Translations under genes and position numbers: made by a program
Assembly: GCF_023701485.1 (NCBI RefSeq)
Contig: NZ_JAMQBK010000016.1
Coordinates: 1 to 64,000 of the forward strand
Direction of reading: 5' to 3'
Origin: Aporhodopirellula aestuarii
GTDB lineage: Bacteria > Planctomycetota > Planctomycetia > Pirellulales > Pirellulaceae
Length of the DNA: 64,000 bases
Shown here: positions 8,848 through 18,427 of the stretch, in pieces
Position numbering within the stretch: position 1 is the stretch's first letter
Layout of the letters: every line of letters begins with the position of its first letter
Notes under the pieces: model-generated
What the model was told of the DNA's origin: nothing
What the model saw: the letters and a program-made list of their open reading frames with translations, nothing else
The model's database searches: none

Positions 8848-10416
8848 ATGAATCCAGAAGTCGCGACGACGATTCTTTATTGCATCTTCTTCTTCTTTCT
8901 CGGCGTCGCAGCCGTGTTAGGGATCGCGCAGCGTCACGCTGCGCGCCGAAACGCGCGGCTGCAGGCCGAGGCCGATGCGATCCTCTCGGTTGCCCGCCGT
9001 GAAGCGGAAAACCAATCCGCGCAAATTGTTCTCGATGCCCGCGAGAAAGCGCTCGCGATCAAAGCGGAAACCGAGCGTGATCTTGCCGCGCTGAAAGAGA
9101 AAGAACTGGCCCGAGATCGAAAACTCGACGCCCGTGAAGATCAAATCGCGGCAAACCAAGAGACGCTGCGCAAAGCACAACGGGGGCTCGAAAGCAGCCA
9201 AAACCGGCTCGCTGCGCAGATGCGCACGTTGACCGAACAGCGTGCCGAACTCGATCGTTTGGTTCAAGAAAACCAGCGTGCGCTCGAACACGTCAGCGGC
9301 ATGACGCGTGAAGAAGCGTCGGCCAAGCTCCTCGAATCGGTTCACGCCGATCTCGAACATGAAATCGGAACCGCGGTGCTGAAGAATCATCGTGAACTCT
9401 CCCGACGGGTGGACGATCAAGCCCGCGAGATGCTGCTGACGGCGATGCAGCGTTATTCGTCCGCTCACACCGCCGACACCACGACCAGTACGGTCGGCGT
9501 GCCGTCGGATGACATCAAAGGCCGCATCATCGGCCGTGAAGGTCGCAACATCCGCGCGTTTGAAAAGGCCACCGGGGTGGACTTGATCATCGACGACACG
9601 CCCGGCGTGGTCGTGGTCAGCGGGTTTGATCCGGTCCGCCGCGAGATCGCCCGCATGTCGCTCGAAAAACTGATCGCCGATGGACGCATCCATCCGTCAA
9701 AGATTGAAGAGATTGTGGAACAGACCACTCAAGAGATTCAAGCGTTCATTGTCAAGAAAGGGATCGAAGCGGCTAACGAAGTCAACGTTTCGGGACTGCA
9801 CGATCGCGTGATTGAGATGCTCGGCCGACTCCACTTCCGAACCTCCTATAGCCAAAACGTATTGCGTCACAGCGTCGAAGTCGCATTCCTATCTGGCATG
9901 ATGGCAGAGATGATCGGGATGGACGGCGACGTTGCTCGCCGTGCCGGGCTATTGCACGACATCGGCAAGGCGGCGGACCACGAACTCGAAGGCGGCCACC
10001 CCAAGATCGGCGGCGACCTTTTGCAACGACACAAAGAAAGCGAAGAAGTCGTCCACGCCGCCCGGGGACACCACGACGAGATCGTCACCGAAAAGCCGTA
10101 CACGATGCTCGTCGCGACCGCCGACGCCTGCAGCGCCAGCCGCCCGGGTGCTCGTCGCGAGTCGCTCGAACGATACGTCAAACGGATGGAGGAACTCGAA
10201 ACGATCGCCCACCGATTCGATGGCGTTCAACAGGCGTATGCGATTTCGGCAGGCCGCGAATTGCGAGTGATCGTTGCCAGCGGTCAAATCAGCGACGAAC
10301 GGGCCGCCGCGATCTGCCGCGACATCGCTCAGTGTTTCGAGAAAGAACTGACCTATCCCGGCGAAATCAAGGTGACTGTCGTACGTGAATCACGGTTCAC
10401 CAGCACGGCAAAATGA
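8848..10416 (+). CDS. rny: Ribonuclease Y
   Basis: A membrane-anchored endoribonuclease that initiates mRNA decay, 522 residues (the usual length). The N terminus has one membrane span (about residues 8-27, [18 protein letters not shown]), then a long charged coiled coil (about 30-200). A KH RNA-binding domain follows ([10 protein letters not shown] at about 225), then the metal-dependent HD phosphodiesterase domain with H370-D371 in [10 protein letters not shown]-terminal extension ends the protein. All catalytic features are intact. It is preceded by a 1-kb non-coding stretch and followed by an unrelated lipoprotein gene. Confidence 0.96.
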   Translation: MNPEVATTILYCIFFFFLGVAAVLGIAQRHAARRNARLQAEADAILSVARREAENQSAQIVLDAREKALAIKAETERDLAALKEKELARDRKLDAREDQIAANQETLRKAQRGLESSQNRLAAQMRTLTEQRAELDRLVQENQRALEHVSGMTREEASAKLLESVHADLEHEIGTAVLKNHRELSRRVDDQAREMLLTAMQRYSSAHTADTTTSTVGVPSDDIKGRIIGREGRNIRAFEKATGVDLIIDDTPGVVVVSGFDPVRREIARMSLEKLIADGRIHPSKIEEIVEQTTQEIQAFIVKKGIEAANEVNVSGLHDRVIEMLGRLHFRTSYSQNVLRHSVEVAFLSGMMAEMIGMDGDVARRAGLLHDIGKAADHELEGGHPKIGGDLLQRHKESEEVVHAARGHHDEIVTEKPYTMLVATADACSASRPGARRESLERYVKRMEELETIAHRFDGVQQAYAISAGRELRVIVASGQISDERAAAICRDIAQCFEKELTYPGEIKVTVVRESRFTSTAK

Positions 10417-10515
10417 CCCCAAGGGATAGTTGCGTTCGCCGCACAAATCCATAAGTTGACTACGCGCCACCTTGCGTCCCGCCTCCGCTTCCTACCTACC
10501 CAGCGATCTTTTGCC

Positions 10516-11844
10516 ATGACACGCACTTTCTTGAGCCTCCTGTTCGTCACGTTGTGCCTCAACGTCGGATGCCGCCGCGAGACCGCGTCGACATCGCCGG
10601 CCGAATCGCCGCAAGCCGCGACCGAGAGCATTCAACAACCCAGCAAACCGGCACCGCGTCCCGCCGACTCTCCCGAAGCGGTCGCGGCGATCGAATCGGC
10701 CGGATTTGCGGTGACCAAGGATGCCGAAGGGATCGTTGTCGAGATTGGCGGTGGTAATGACAAAGTCGATGACGTGGTCGCGCAGCTCGGTGGAGTCCCC
10801 AACGTGAAAACGCTGGCGCTGATCGGCCCGACCGTCACCGACAAGGGGCTCGAGAATCTTGCGAAACTGAAACAGCTCAAACGTCTCGACTTGACCGGAT
10901 CGGCGATCACCGACAAGGCACTTGAAACAATTGGAAAATTGACCACTCTCGAATTTCTAGGGCTCCGCCGCACCGGCGTCACGGATGAGGGACTTGGCCA
11001 ACTGACGGATCTCGATCGACTCCGCGCACTCGACTTGCGGAACACCAACATCGGCGATGACGGCATGCAGCCGATCACGGAAATGAAATCGCTTGTCGAC
11101 CTGCAACTCGAAAAATCGAAGGTCACTGACGCCGGCTTGGTGCAACTGGCACCGTTGAAACTGAAGGCACTGAACTTCAACTACTGCACAACGATCGGCG
11201 ACGAGACGATGGCAGTCTTGGGTAAGATGCCAACGCTGGAATCGATCCAAGGGGACTACTCGAAAGTCAACGATGTGGGACTCGAAAAACTGAAATCGCT
11301 AACCAATTTGAAACGGCTCCGGCTTCGGGGCTGCGACGTGACAGGCGACGGAATCGAACACATTCAAGGGAATTCGAAACTCGCCCGCGTCGAACTGCGT
11401 GACTCATCACTGGATCGCAAGGGCCTCGAGATTCTTTCTGGAATGCAGTCGATCACGTTTCTCGACATGAGCGAATGCCGATTGGCAAAACCCGACGACA
11501 TTGCCTTGTTGGGCAAACTCACCGACCTGACTTACCTGGGCTTATGGGAAACCGCGACGAATGACGAAACGATCGCCGCCTTCGGTGACTTGACGAAACT
11601 GCAAGAACTGAATCTGAAATCCGCTTCCGTGAGCGACGAGTCCTTGCCAACGCTACTAAAGTTAACCAACTTGGAACGTCTCAACGTCGCCGGAACGCAG
11701 TTCACCGACGAAGGATTCTTGCAGCTCGGTTCGCTGCCGAACTTGAAGTACCTCAACGTTGCCAATACCAGCATCGGATACGACGTGATCGACAGCCTTA
11801 CCGAGTCGCATGAAGGACTCGAAGTGGTGGATTTTGAAAACTAG
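10516..11844 (+). CDS. Leucine-rich-repeat lipoprotein
   Basis: A predicted lipoprotein: the N terminus MTRTFLSLLFVTLCLNVGC gives a short signal peptide and a lipobox-like VGC with the cysteine at about residue 19. A low-complexity Ser/Pro/Ala linker follows. Most of the protein is a run of about 13-14 leucine-rich repeats of the LTxLxxLxLxxTxVTDxGL type (cysteine-less bacterial GALA-like or ribonuclease-inhibitor-like), which are abundant in Planctomycetes and usually mediate protein binding at the cell envelope. The frame is open 20 codons further upstream, but the ATG at 10516 is chosen because it gives the signal peptide. The DinB-like gene begins five bases after the stop. Confidence 0.85.
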   Translation: MTRTFLSLLFVTLCLNVGCRRETASTSPAESPQAATESIQQPSKPAPRPADSPEAVAAIESAGFAVTKDAEGIVVEIGGGNDKVDDVVAQLGGVPNVKTLALIGPTVTDKGLENLAKLKQLKRLDLTGSAITDKALETIGKLTTLEFLGLRRTGVTDEGLGQLTDLDRLRALDLRNTNIGDDGMQPITEMKSLVDLQLEKSKVTDAGLVQLAPLKLKALNFNYCTTIGDETMAVLGKMPTLESIQGDYSKVNDVGLEKLKSLTNLKRLRLRGCDVTGDGIEHIQGNSKLARVELRDSSLDRKGLEILSGMQSITFLDMSECRLAKPDDIALLGKLTDLTYLGLWETATNDETIAAFGDLTKLQELNLKSASVSDESLPTLLKLTNLERLNVAGTQFTDEGFLQLGSLPNLKYLNVANTSIGYDVIDSLTESHEGLEVVDFEN

Positions 11845-11849
11845 GTAAC

Positions 11850-12395
11850 ATGACGCATAAAACCCGACGCCCTACACAGTCCGACCTCTCGCTGGAGGCG
11901 CACTGGAATTATGTCAACCGGATCGAAGGCGAGTGCATCATGAAGGTGCTCGCCGATCAGCTGTATTGGTTCTGCGAATTGGGCAGCTGCCTTTCGGCGG
12001 AATTGATTGACCGCGTGCATTCCCCTTACACATGGACCGTCCGACAGGTCGTCGAACATTGCGTCGATGCCGAACGGATCTTTGGTGACCGGATGCTGCG
12101 CATCGCGGCGGGTGACGAGACAAACCTTCCCTGCTGGGACGAGAACGCGTACGCCGACGCACGATTTGGTTTGGGGAACGTCGGCCACCTGATCAGTGAA
12201 CTCGGGCACCTGCGTCAAGCCAACTTGGTGCTACTCGGCAGGATCGTTCCCGCAGCGTGGGATCGGGTCGGCACCGTGGATTCCCATCCGATCACCCCAC
12301 GCGGGATCGCTTGGTTGGCCGCCGCCCACGTGCACCATCACTTCGAGATCATCGAGAAACGATGTGATATCTCGCCACAGCGCGGGCCGATGTAG
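11850..12395 (+). CDS. DinB-like four-helix protein
   Basis: A 181-residue protein with the features of the DinB/YfiT superfamily: a mainly helical protein with histidines placed as a metal triad, one in VVEHCVDAER (about residue 68) and a cluster in HVHHHFEII near the C terminus. Bacterial DinB-like proteins are putative metal-dependent thiol transferases (bacillithiol, mycothiol or glutathione S-transferase-like) or hydrolases. The actual reaction here is unknown. It starts five bases after the LRR lipoprotein stop, so the two are probably co-transcribed, although no functional link is evident. Confidence 0.75.
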   Translation: MTHKTRRPTQSDLSLEAHWNYVNRIEGECIMKVLADQLYWFCELGSCLSAELIDRVHSPYTWTVRQVVEHCVDAERIFGDRMLRIAAGDETNLPCWDENAYADARFGLGNVGHLISELGHLRQANLVLLGRIVPAAWDRVGTVDSHPITPRGIAWLAAAHVHHHFEIIEKRCDISPQRGPM

Positions 12396-12496
12396 CCTAC
12401 CGATCGGTAAGGTATGCTGTTGGGCTAAGACGTGAACACGCGTTGGCCTGCGAGTAGGGTCGCGCCGGGCCAGCACTTTTCTCCGCCACGACTGCG

Positions 12497-13483
12497 ATGA
12501 ACACCCAACGACGCCCCAAATCCGCCGAGGCATCTGCCGCTTTGATTCGCCGGCGACTGGTGCAACGTCCTGAACAGCCGGGCGTTCGCCAGCAGATGTA
12601 TGACATCATTTTCGAAGCCGACTGTGCTGCGGGGCGGGCATTCGACGTCGGACTGCTAATCGCGATCATCGCCAGCATTATATTGGTTTCGATCGAAACG
12701 CTGCCCGCGTACCAGAGCATCATTCCCGCCTCCGTCGAAGGGGAACTCGCTGCCGTTGACCCGTCGGTCATGGAATCGAACATCCCGTTTTGGCTCGTCG
12801 CTAGTGAGTGGTTCCTAACGATTCTGTTCACGATCGAATACGTGGCGCGGCTTTCATGCGTCCGTAGACCGATGCGATACGTGACGAGTTTTTGGGGAGT
12901 CGTGGACCTGCTCAGCATCCTGCCCAGTTATCTGGTGTTCTTTGTCGGCACATCGGTTCGGTCGTTTGCGATCCTGCGGAGCGTTCGGTTGCTCCGCGTC
13001 TTCCGTATTCTGAAACTATGGCGGATGATGAGCCAAGCGGACGAACTCGCCGATGCGGTTTGGCAGAGCCGGGATAAAATCGTCGTATTTTTGGCGGTCG
13101 TTCTGGTTGCCGTCACGATCAGCGGCACGTTGATGTATCACATCGAAACGGTGCTGATCGAAGACCCGACGGACAGCGATTTCACGTCGATCCCACAGTC
13201 GATGTATTGGGCAATCGTCACGATGACCACGGTCGGATACGGTGATGTTGTGCCCCACACCACCATTGGGAAAATCATTTCCGCGGTTTTGATCTTGTTG
13301 GGCTATAGCCTGATCATCGTGCCGACGGGATTTGTCAGCGCCGAGTTGTCCCAGCGATCAAAACAAGAGGGCATCGACATCCATCCATGCCCCAACTGCT
13401 CCGTTTCAAGGCACCGCAGCGACGCGGACTATTGCTACCGATGCGGGGCGCATTTAGAAATCCATCCGCCCCAGATGACGTAG
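12497..13483 (+). CDS. Voltage-gated potassium channel with C-terminal zinc ribbon
   Basis: A six-span ion channel of the Kv/KvAP type, 328 residues. The voltage-sensor S4 is clear at about 155-175, with arginines or lysines spaced every three residues (RSVRLLRVFRILK). The pore carries the potassium selectivity filter TVGYGD (245-250), followed by S6 (ISAVLILLGYSLIIVPTGF). After S6 the cytoplasmic tail ends in a zinc ribbon with C-P-N-C and C-Y-R-C pairs, unusual for characterised Kv channels but plausible as a redox- or metal-sensing or assembly module. An acidic or hydrophobic extracellular loop separates S1 and S2. The gene next to it also encodes zinc-ribbon domains. Channel assignment is firm; the ligand role of the ribbon is inference. 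Confidence 0.93.
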   Translation: MNTQRRPKSAEASAALIRRRLVQRPEQPGVRQQMYDIIFEADCAAGRAFDVGLLIAIIASIILVSIETLPAYQSIIPASVEGELAAVDPSVMESNIPFWLVASEWFLTILFTIEYVARLSCVRRPMRYVTSFWGVVDLLSILPSYLVFFVGTSVRSFAILRSVRLLRVFRILKLWRMMSQADELADAVWQSRDKIVVFLAVVLVAVTISGTLMYHIETVLIEDPTDSDFTSIPQSMYWAIVTMTTVGYGDVVPHTTIGKIISAVLILLGYSLIIVPTGFVSAELSQRSKQEGIDIHPCPNCSVSRHRSDADYCYRCGAHLEIHPPQMT

Positions 13484-13574
13484 ATAGGTTTTGGAGTAGC
13501 ATGTCACACGCGACTGCCTCTCGCCGTCTGATTCCTTCCACCTTACTCATCTCGCCCCTTTTGCTCATCTCGTT

Positions 13575-14405
13575 ATGCCCATTGCAGTGAAATGCGGCTG
13601 TGGAAAACAGCTCAACGTCAAAGACGAACTAGCCGGCAAGGCGATCAAGTGCCCCGGCTGCGGGAACGTGATCAAAGTGGTCGCCGGTGGAGCCGCCCGC
13701 CCCGCGGCGCCTGCTCGTCCCGCGGCCCAGCCCACCGCTGCCCGCCCGGCCGCACCCGCTCGCCCAGCCGCACCCGGCCCCGCCGCAACCTCCTCTTCGA
13801 CCATGGACGACTTGTTCGCCGAAGAAGGGATGGACCGGCAAGTGCACGCGATTTGCCCGGCATGCAACAAAGAGCTTGCGCCCGGCGCGGTCCTCTGCAC
13901 GAAGTGCGGATACAACTTGACAACAGGCGAAAGGCTCAACGCCCACCTAGTCGAAGGCGTCGACATCGATAAGGGCACGATGGCGTTGAACAAGGCAGCC
14001 CGAGATATTGAGGCGGCCAAAAAAGCTCAACAAGACATGATCGGCAAAGCGGGGATGCCCCCTTGGATGCTCGCGTTGGTGCTGTTCATTTTGGGCAGTG
14101 CAGTCAGCATCGCGGTGCTCGCCGTCAACGCATCGCGTCGTGAAGAAGCGATCACGTTCAAACCGATGCAGATGTTCATGAACCTCGGCGGGGCGGCGTT
14201 TCTGCTCGTGTCGATCGGCGCGTTGCTGAGTTTGATCGCATTGGCGTTTCGCACCGACCGCAAACAAGGCTTTCTGACTTTGACGATCGTTTACCTGTTC
14301 GTCTTCCCGTTTAAACACGGCAAGGGAAGCTGGAAAATTCTCGCCGTTGCGTTGCTGTGCGGCGGAATCGCGGGTGCATTCTTCGCCGGCGCTTCCAACA
14401 TGTGA
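13575..14405 (+). CDS. Double zinc-ribbon membrane protein of unknown function
   Basis: The 276-residue protein opens with a zinc ribbon (C-x-C near residue 8, then CPGC), runs through a Pro/Ala/Arg low-complexity linker (about 38-75), and has a second zinc ribbon (CPAC and CTKCGYNL, about 96-117). Three to four hydrophobic segments follow: about 155-177, 195-222, 231-247 and 253-272. The CxxCGYNLxTG second ribbon is frequent in uncharacterised Planctomycetes membrane proteins. No catalytic motif is seen. It may sense metal or redox state or bind nucleic acid near the membrane. It follows the zinc-ribbon potassium channel by 91 bases in the same direction. Confidence 0.7.
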   Translation: MPIAVKCGCGKQLNVKDELAGKAIKCPGCGNVIKVVAGGAARPAAPARPAAQPTAARPAAPARPAAPGPAATSSSTMDDLFAEEGMDRQVHAICPACNKELAPGAVLCTKCGYNLTTGERLNAHLVEGVDIDKGTMALNKAARDIEAAKKAQQDMIGKAGMPPWMLALVLFILGSAVSIAVLAVNASRREEAITFKPMQMFMNLGGAAFLLVSIGALLSLIALAFRTDRKQGFLTLTIVYLFVFPFKHGKGSWKILAVALLCGGIAGAFFAGASNM

Positions 14406-14408
14406 GCC

Positions 14409-14963
14409 TTAGGGTTCCACCACTAATCGGACTCGGCGGATTTCGCCGCTAGCGGGATCACGCGCGTCCTGCGGCGTGATCGGCCGAAAACCACCGCGAT
14501 CGATCACACGACCGGCTGGCGCGGGGGCTCCTGGGAACTGAACGACACAAAAATCGTCGCTCCATGCCGCCCCGAGTTCTCCGGGGTCATCGACAACACC
14601 GTCACCGTTATCGTCCCACGTTGCCCATCCCGGTTGCCCGTCGTTTCCAGGCGTGATCCAGACGGCCAAGCTAGCATCCCAAAGATCGGTGCCGGATCGT
14701 CGGAGATTGATCTGGGATTGGACGGCGTCAGGATTTTTCTCCCAATTGGCGAACGAAATCCGCCAAGGCACCGCAGCCGGACGTGAATTCGTTTCGCCGG
14801 CTCCGCCCGCAATCAGTACGTCTTGAGTTGCAACCAACTCCGATGCAGCCGCGGCCGCGCCATCCGCAATCGCACACGTGTCGGAAACACCTGACATCAG
14901 CCAAACGCCTCGCCAGACTGCCAGACAAACGACAAGGGCGATCGAGATACGAGAGATAGTCAT
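14409..14963 (-). CDS. Secreted hypothetical protein
   Basis: A protein of about 184 residues beginning MTISRISIALVVCLAVWRG, a plausible signal peptide (hydrophobic core at about 6-22). The mature part contains an acidic DDNGDGVVDDPGE stretch (about 110-122), resembling a single dockerin/EF-hand-like calcium loop (DxNxDGxxDDxxE). I do not recognise a family. The frame is open 13 codons further upstream (to 15002), but that would put polar residues before the signal peptide. The gene converges with the zinc-ribbon protein, leaving only three bases between the stops. Confidence 0.6.
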   Translation of the reverse strand: MTISRISIALVVCLAVWRGVWLMSGVSDTCAIADGAAAAASELVATQDVLIAGGAGETNSRPAAVPWRISFANWEKNPDAVQSQINLRRSGTDLWDASLAVWITPGNDGQPGWATWDDNGDGVVDDPGELGAAWSDDFCVVQFPGAPAPAGRVIDRGGFRPITPQDARDPASGEIRRVRLVVEP

Positions 14964-15213
14964 GATGCGATCGTCGTCGTTAACGTGATGATTCCAACGC
15001 ATTATTCAGATAGAACCGTGAATTTCAAACGGCCCCGGAGAGAAAACCAAACGGTGCCACCGGAATTATCCGACCGCTGCCATCCGGCCGTTTCTACGAG
15101 CGGTTTGAGCATTCCATGTCGCTAATAGGTGTCGTTGACGCAACTTCGTGTAGAATGCAAACCATCGCAACTCTTGCCTCCTCACTTTCTATCGTCATCA
15201 CGCTTCCAATCAC

Positions 15214-15777
15214 ATGGCTTCCGTAACCGAAATCTTGCAGTCGAGCCAGAAAGGCGATGTGAAGAAGACGGACCAGCTGTTTACGGTGTTGTATGACGAT
15301 TTGCACAAAATGGCGGGCCGTTTCCTTCGCTCGGAACCCCAGCGGCAAAAGCTCAGCAGTTCGTCGTTGGTCCACCAGGCGTATGTCCGCATGGTCGATC
15401 AGAACGAGGTCGATTGGCAGGGAAAAACCCACTTCTTTGCCATCGGTGCGACCGTGATGCGGCGAATTCTCGTCGATCACGCCCGGCACACCCGGGCCCA
15501 GAAACGCGGTGGGGGATGGCTGCGGCGGCAACTCGACGAAGAAATCACGTTCGTACTTGATCGCGATGACGACGTCGTTGCTCTCGATGAGCTGCTCAAC
15601 ACGCTCGCCGAGCTAAGCCCGCGCCAGGCAAAAATTGTCGAATTTCGATTCTTTGGCGGGTTAGCGATGAAAGAAATCGCGAACGAACTCAACCTGGGTT
15701 TGCGCACCGTTGAGAAGGACTGGGCGATGGCACGGGCCTGGATGAGACGCGAACTTCGAGATCCCGACCAGGAGTAA
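15214..15777 (+). CDS. ECF RNA polymerase sigma factor (kinase-linked, TIGR02999-like)
   Basis: A 187-residue extracytoplasmic-function sigma factor. Region 2 covers about residues 15-90 (SSLVHQAYVRMVD, then ATVMRRILVDHAR), and region 4 about 125-180 with the helix-turn-helix KEIANELNLGLRTVEKDWAMARAW. The HFFAIGATVMRRILVDHAR and RFFGGL signatures are typical of the ECF group common in Planctomycetes and Acidobacteria whose genes sit beside Ser/Thr kinases instead of anti-sigma factors. The kinase gene begins seven bases after the stop. Activity is therefore expected to be controlled by phosphorylation by that kinase. Confidence 0.93.
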   Translation: MASVTEILQSSQKGDVKKTDQLFTVLYDDLHKMAGRFLRSEPQRQKLSSSSLVHQAYVRMVDQNEVDWQGKTHFFAIGATVMRRILVDHARHTRAQKRGGGWLRRQLDEEITFVLDRDDDVVALDELLNTLAELSPRQAKIVEFRFFGGLAMKEIANELNLGLRTVEKDWAMARAWMRRELRDPDQE

Positions 15778-15784
15778 GGGCGTT

Positions 15785-18355
15785 GTGGACGCGAAACGCT
15801 ACCAGCAGATCCAAGACATTTTTTGGAAGGCTGAAGAACTCCCACAACAGGATCAGGAATCGTTCGTTCGCGAATCGGCAGGCGACGATTATCAGCTGAT
15901 CGATGAAGTCCTCTCGCTACTCCGCGAGCACGATGCCGATGCCGCGTTGCTCGAGGGACGATCCGTTCAGCCGGTTCGATTGCCAGGATCGACCAAAATC
16001 GGGATCGCCGTTGAAGACAGGCAAGAGGCAGCCTCATATGTGGGTGGGGAGGGCAGCGGTGAGAGCGACCGCCCTGACATTCGAAAAACAGTCCCGATGG
16101 ATCGCCCGGACGGTCCGCCTTCTGAATTCTCCGGTAAACCACCCAGTGGTGCCAACGCTTCCGGTTCGGGAAAAGCACCGACGACTAAAAAAGGGCCCAA
16201 AGGCGACTCTCGCCGAAACGCTGGCCAACGAACCGTCGGCGGTTCCCAGCGGACACACGCGGCACCACGACATCCCAAAACGCCGCGTGAGAAACGCAAA
16301 CGCCGACCAGGGTCCGATTCGAGAGTCCCCGCGAACCTGCCAACGTCGATTGGTCCAAAACGGTTTCGGTTTTCATGGCTGCCCCTATGGATCGCAATCG
16401 TGCTTTCGGCCCTCGTTCCGATTTGGTTTGCCGCGTGGACGATCGGTAGTCGACAAATCGAACAGGAAGAATTGGCTAACCACCGGCTCCTGTCGTCGGT
16501 GCTCGAACGATCCCGTTTGCAATTCGAAAGCCTCCTTTCGACCGACCGTCAGATCAGCGAACGGATCGCCCTCGAAGCAAGTGAGGGGGCCATCGTTCAG
16601 GATGGATCTCCGGGGGGCGATGCCAGCCACGCACCGACGGTTTTGAATGCGTTTATGGCGAATCAAGACCAACGCGAACGAGACGAAACCACGTTCATCA
16701 TTTGGGACCGCACCTTCCGCATCGTGGCCAAGTCAACACCCCACGACGTCCCTGACGAGTTCTGGACTGCACGCTACGCGGGCCCCGTCTCCCGATGTCT
16801 CGAACATCAATCGGTATTCATCGGTCCCGCGACGAGGCACAGCCTCAATAGCCAAGGGGCACGCGATGTCGTCCCCGACCACGGCGACGGTTGGATGTTT
16901 CCGATCAAGGACCACGACAACCCCGAAGACGTTCTCGGCGTGGTCCTGATCACGCGGCATGGGCTGCGGTCGGTCATCAATGCCGCATTCGAAGAGCTTT
17001 CCCTTGAAACGGGCGTCGATGTCTATCTGGTCGATCGACAAGGCATCATGCAGACCGAGAGCCGATGGGTCCTGGCTATGCGTGATCGAAACGAGCTTCC
17101 GAACGATCCGAACAAACCGTTTCGGGTTGCCGAGTACACTCCGTTGCACAAGAGCGCCCCCAACAGTAGACAAGTCCAACCGTTGACGGTTGCGGCCGCA
17201 TCGGTCAGTACCAACCGCGGCAGTATCGTGTACCCGTCTGCGTACCCCAGTTATCACGGCGGCTACACTTCCGGTGCATCGGTTTGGTTACCCGCGTGTG
17301 AGCTCGGAATGATTGCGGAAATTCCTGTACAACGCTACGTATCGGCGTTCTCGTTAACTTGGCCGGGCGCACTCCTGGGCAGCCTCTTGGCATGCGGCGT
17401 CGCTTCGGCGGTAACATGGTGGCACCAATCGAAGATTCATTCTATTACTGACGCCCGGCAACCACTCGGCCGATACGAAATTCGACGCGAACTCGGTTCC
17501 GGCGGCATGGGCGTCGTGTACTTAGCCCGACACAAAGAACTCAGCCGCGACATCGCGTTGAAAGTGCTCCGTGGCGACCGCCAAGACGAGGACGACCGGC
17601 AACGCTTTGATCGCGAAGCACGTTTGGCTGCATCGTTGTCGTGTCCACACAGCGTCACGGTGTATGACTTTGGATACACCGCCGATGATTCCGCGTTTTG
17701 TGTGATGGAGTTGCTGCACGGGCTTACGCTCGCCGAAGTCGTTGCCCGCGGTGGGGCGCAGCCTCCTGGCCGTGTTGTCTGGATCATGCAACAGATTTGC
17801 CAATCAATGCTCGAAGCACACGGCAAAGGACTCATGCACCGCGACCTTAAACCGCAAAACGTGATGCTGCGGTTCGACAGTATTGTCGGCGACTGGGCGA
17901 CCGTGTTCGATTTCGGCTTAGCCAAACCGATTGAACCCGATCACGACGTTTTTCAAACCTCGGAAACCGTTTGGGCAGGGACCCCGATGTACATGGCTCC
18001 CGAACGTTTTCGCGACCCATCGTCGATGGATCCACGCAGCGACATCTATTCGATCGGCTGCATCGCATACTACTTGCTCGCCGGGAATCCGCCGTTCGCG
18101 GAGTGCGATCCCGAATCGATGTTTGCCTTGATTATGAGTGAGCACCCCATCAGCATCGCCACCCACCGCAGCGAAGCGATCGACGATCGGCTGAACCACT
18201 GGGTCAACGAATGCATGAGAAAAGACAAGCGATCACGTGCCGAGAGCATTCCGGAACTGATCCGTTCTCTGCAAGAGATGTCCGATGACATGCCGTGGAA
18301 CCGCAGCGATGCCGACACGTGGTGGACCACGCACGCCCCAGAACTGCACGGATGA
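15785..18355 (+). CDS. Membrane Ser/Thr protein kinase with extracytoplasmic sensor and C-terminal kinase
   Basis: An 856-residue Hanks-type kinase with an unusual order. A cytoplasmic N-terminal segment (about 1-198) has a helical region and then a long Ser/Pro/Lys-rich disordered stretch. TM1 (about 199-220) follows, then about 300 extracytoplasmic residues resembling a double-Cache-type sensor, TM2 (about 521-543), and only then the kinase domain (about 563-840). Kinase motifs are complete: GSGGMGVVY, ALKVL, HRDLKPQN, DFGL and APERF. In PknB-like kinases the kinase is N-terminal and the sensor C-terminal; here the topology resembles a sensor histidine kinase. The start is a GTG. Coupling to the sigma factor gene suggests a one-operon transmembrane signal-to-transcription pathway. 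Confidence 0.92.
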   Translation: MDAKRYQQIQDIFWKAEELPQQDQESFVRESAGDDYQLIDEVLSLLREHDADAALLEGRSVQPVRLPGSTKIGIAVEDRQEAASYVGGEGSGESDRPDIRKTVPMDRPDGPPSEFSGKPPSGANASGSGKAPTTKKGPKGDSRRNAGQRTVGGSQRTHAAPRHPKTPREKRKRRPGSDSRVPANLPTSIGPKRFRFSWLPLWIAIVLSALVPIWFAAWTIGSRQIEQEELANHRLLSSVLERSRLQFESLLSTDRQISERIALEASEGAIVQDGSPGGDASHAPTVLNAFMANQDQRERDETTFIIWDRTFRIVAKSTPHDVPDEFWTARYAGPVSRCLEHQSVFIGPATRHSLNSQGARDVVPDHGDGWMFPIKDHDNPEDVLGVVLITRHGLRSVINAAFEELSLETGVDVYLVDRQGIMQTESRWVLAMRDRNELPNDPNKPFRVAEYTPLHKSAPNSRQVQPLTVAAASVSTNRGSIVYPSAYPSYHGGYTSGASVWLPACELGMIAEIPVQRYVSAFSLTWPGALLGSLLACGVASAVTWWHQSKIHSITDARQPLGRYEIRRELGSGGMGVVYLARHKELSRDIALKVLRGDRQDEDDRQRFDREARLAASLSCPHSVTVYDFGYTADDSAFCVMELLHGLTLAEVVARGGAQPPGRVVWIMQQICQSMLEAHGKGLMHRDLKPQNVMLRFDSIVGDWATVFDFGLAKPIEPDHDVFQTSETVWAGTPMYMAPERFRDPSSMDPRSDIYSIGCIAYYLLAGNPPFAECDPESMFALIMSEHPISIATHRSEAIDDRLNHWVNECMRKDKRSRAESIPELIRSLQEMSDDMPWNRSDADTWWTTHAPELHG

Positions 18356-18427
18356 CTGGTCACCTCCGGGTGAGATATGTTATGCCAGCTTTTCACTGGC
18401 CCTTTTCGTTTCCTTTGCTGCAAATCC

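Noticed and set aside
16496-17300. The outside region of the kinase taken as a CHASE or PAS sensor
   Set aside because: Its length (about 300 residues) and layout suit a double-Cache type better, but by eye no specific fold can be proven, so only the general term sensor is used.
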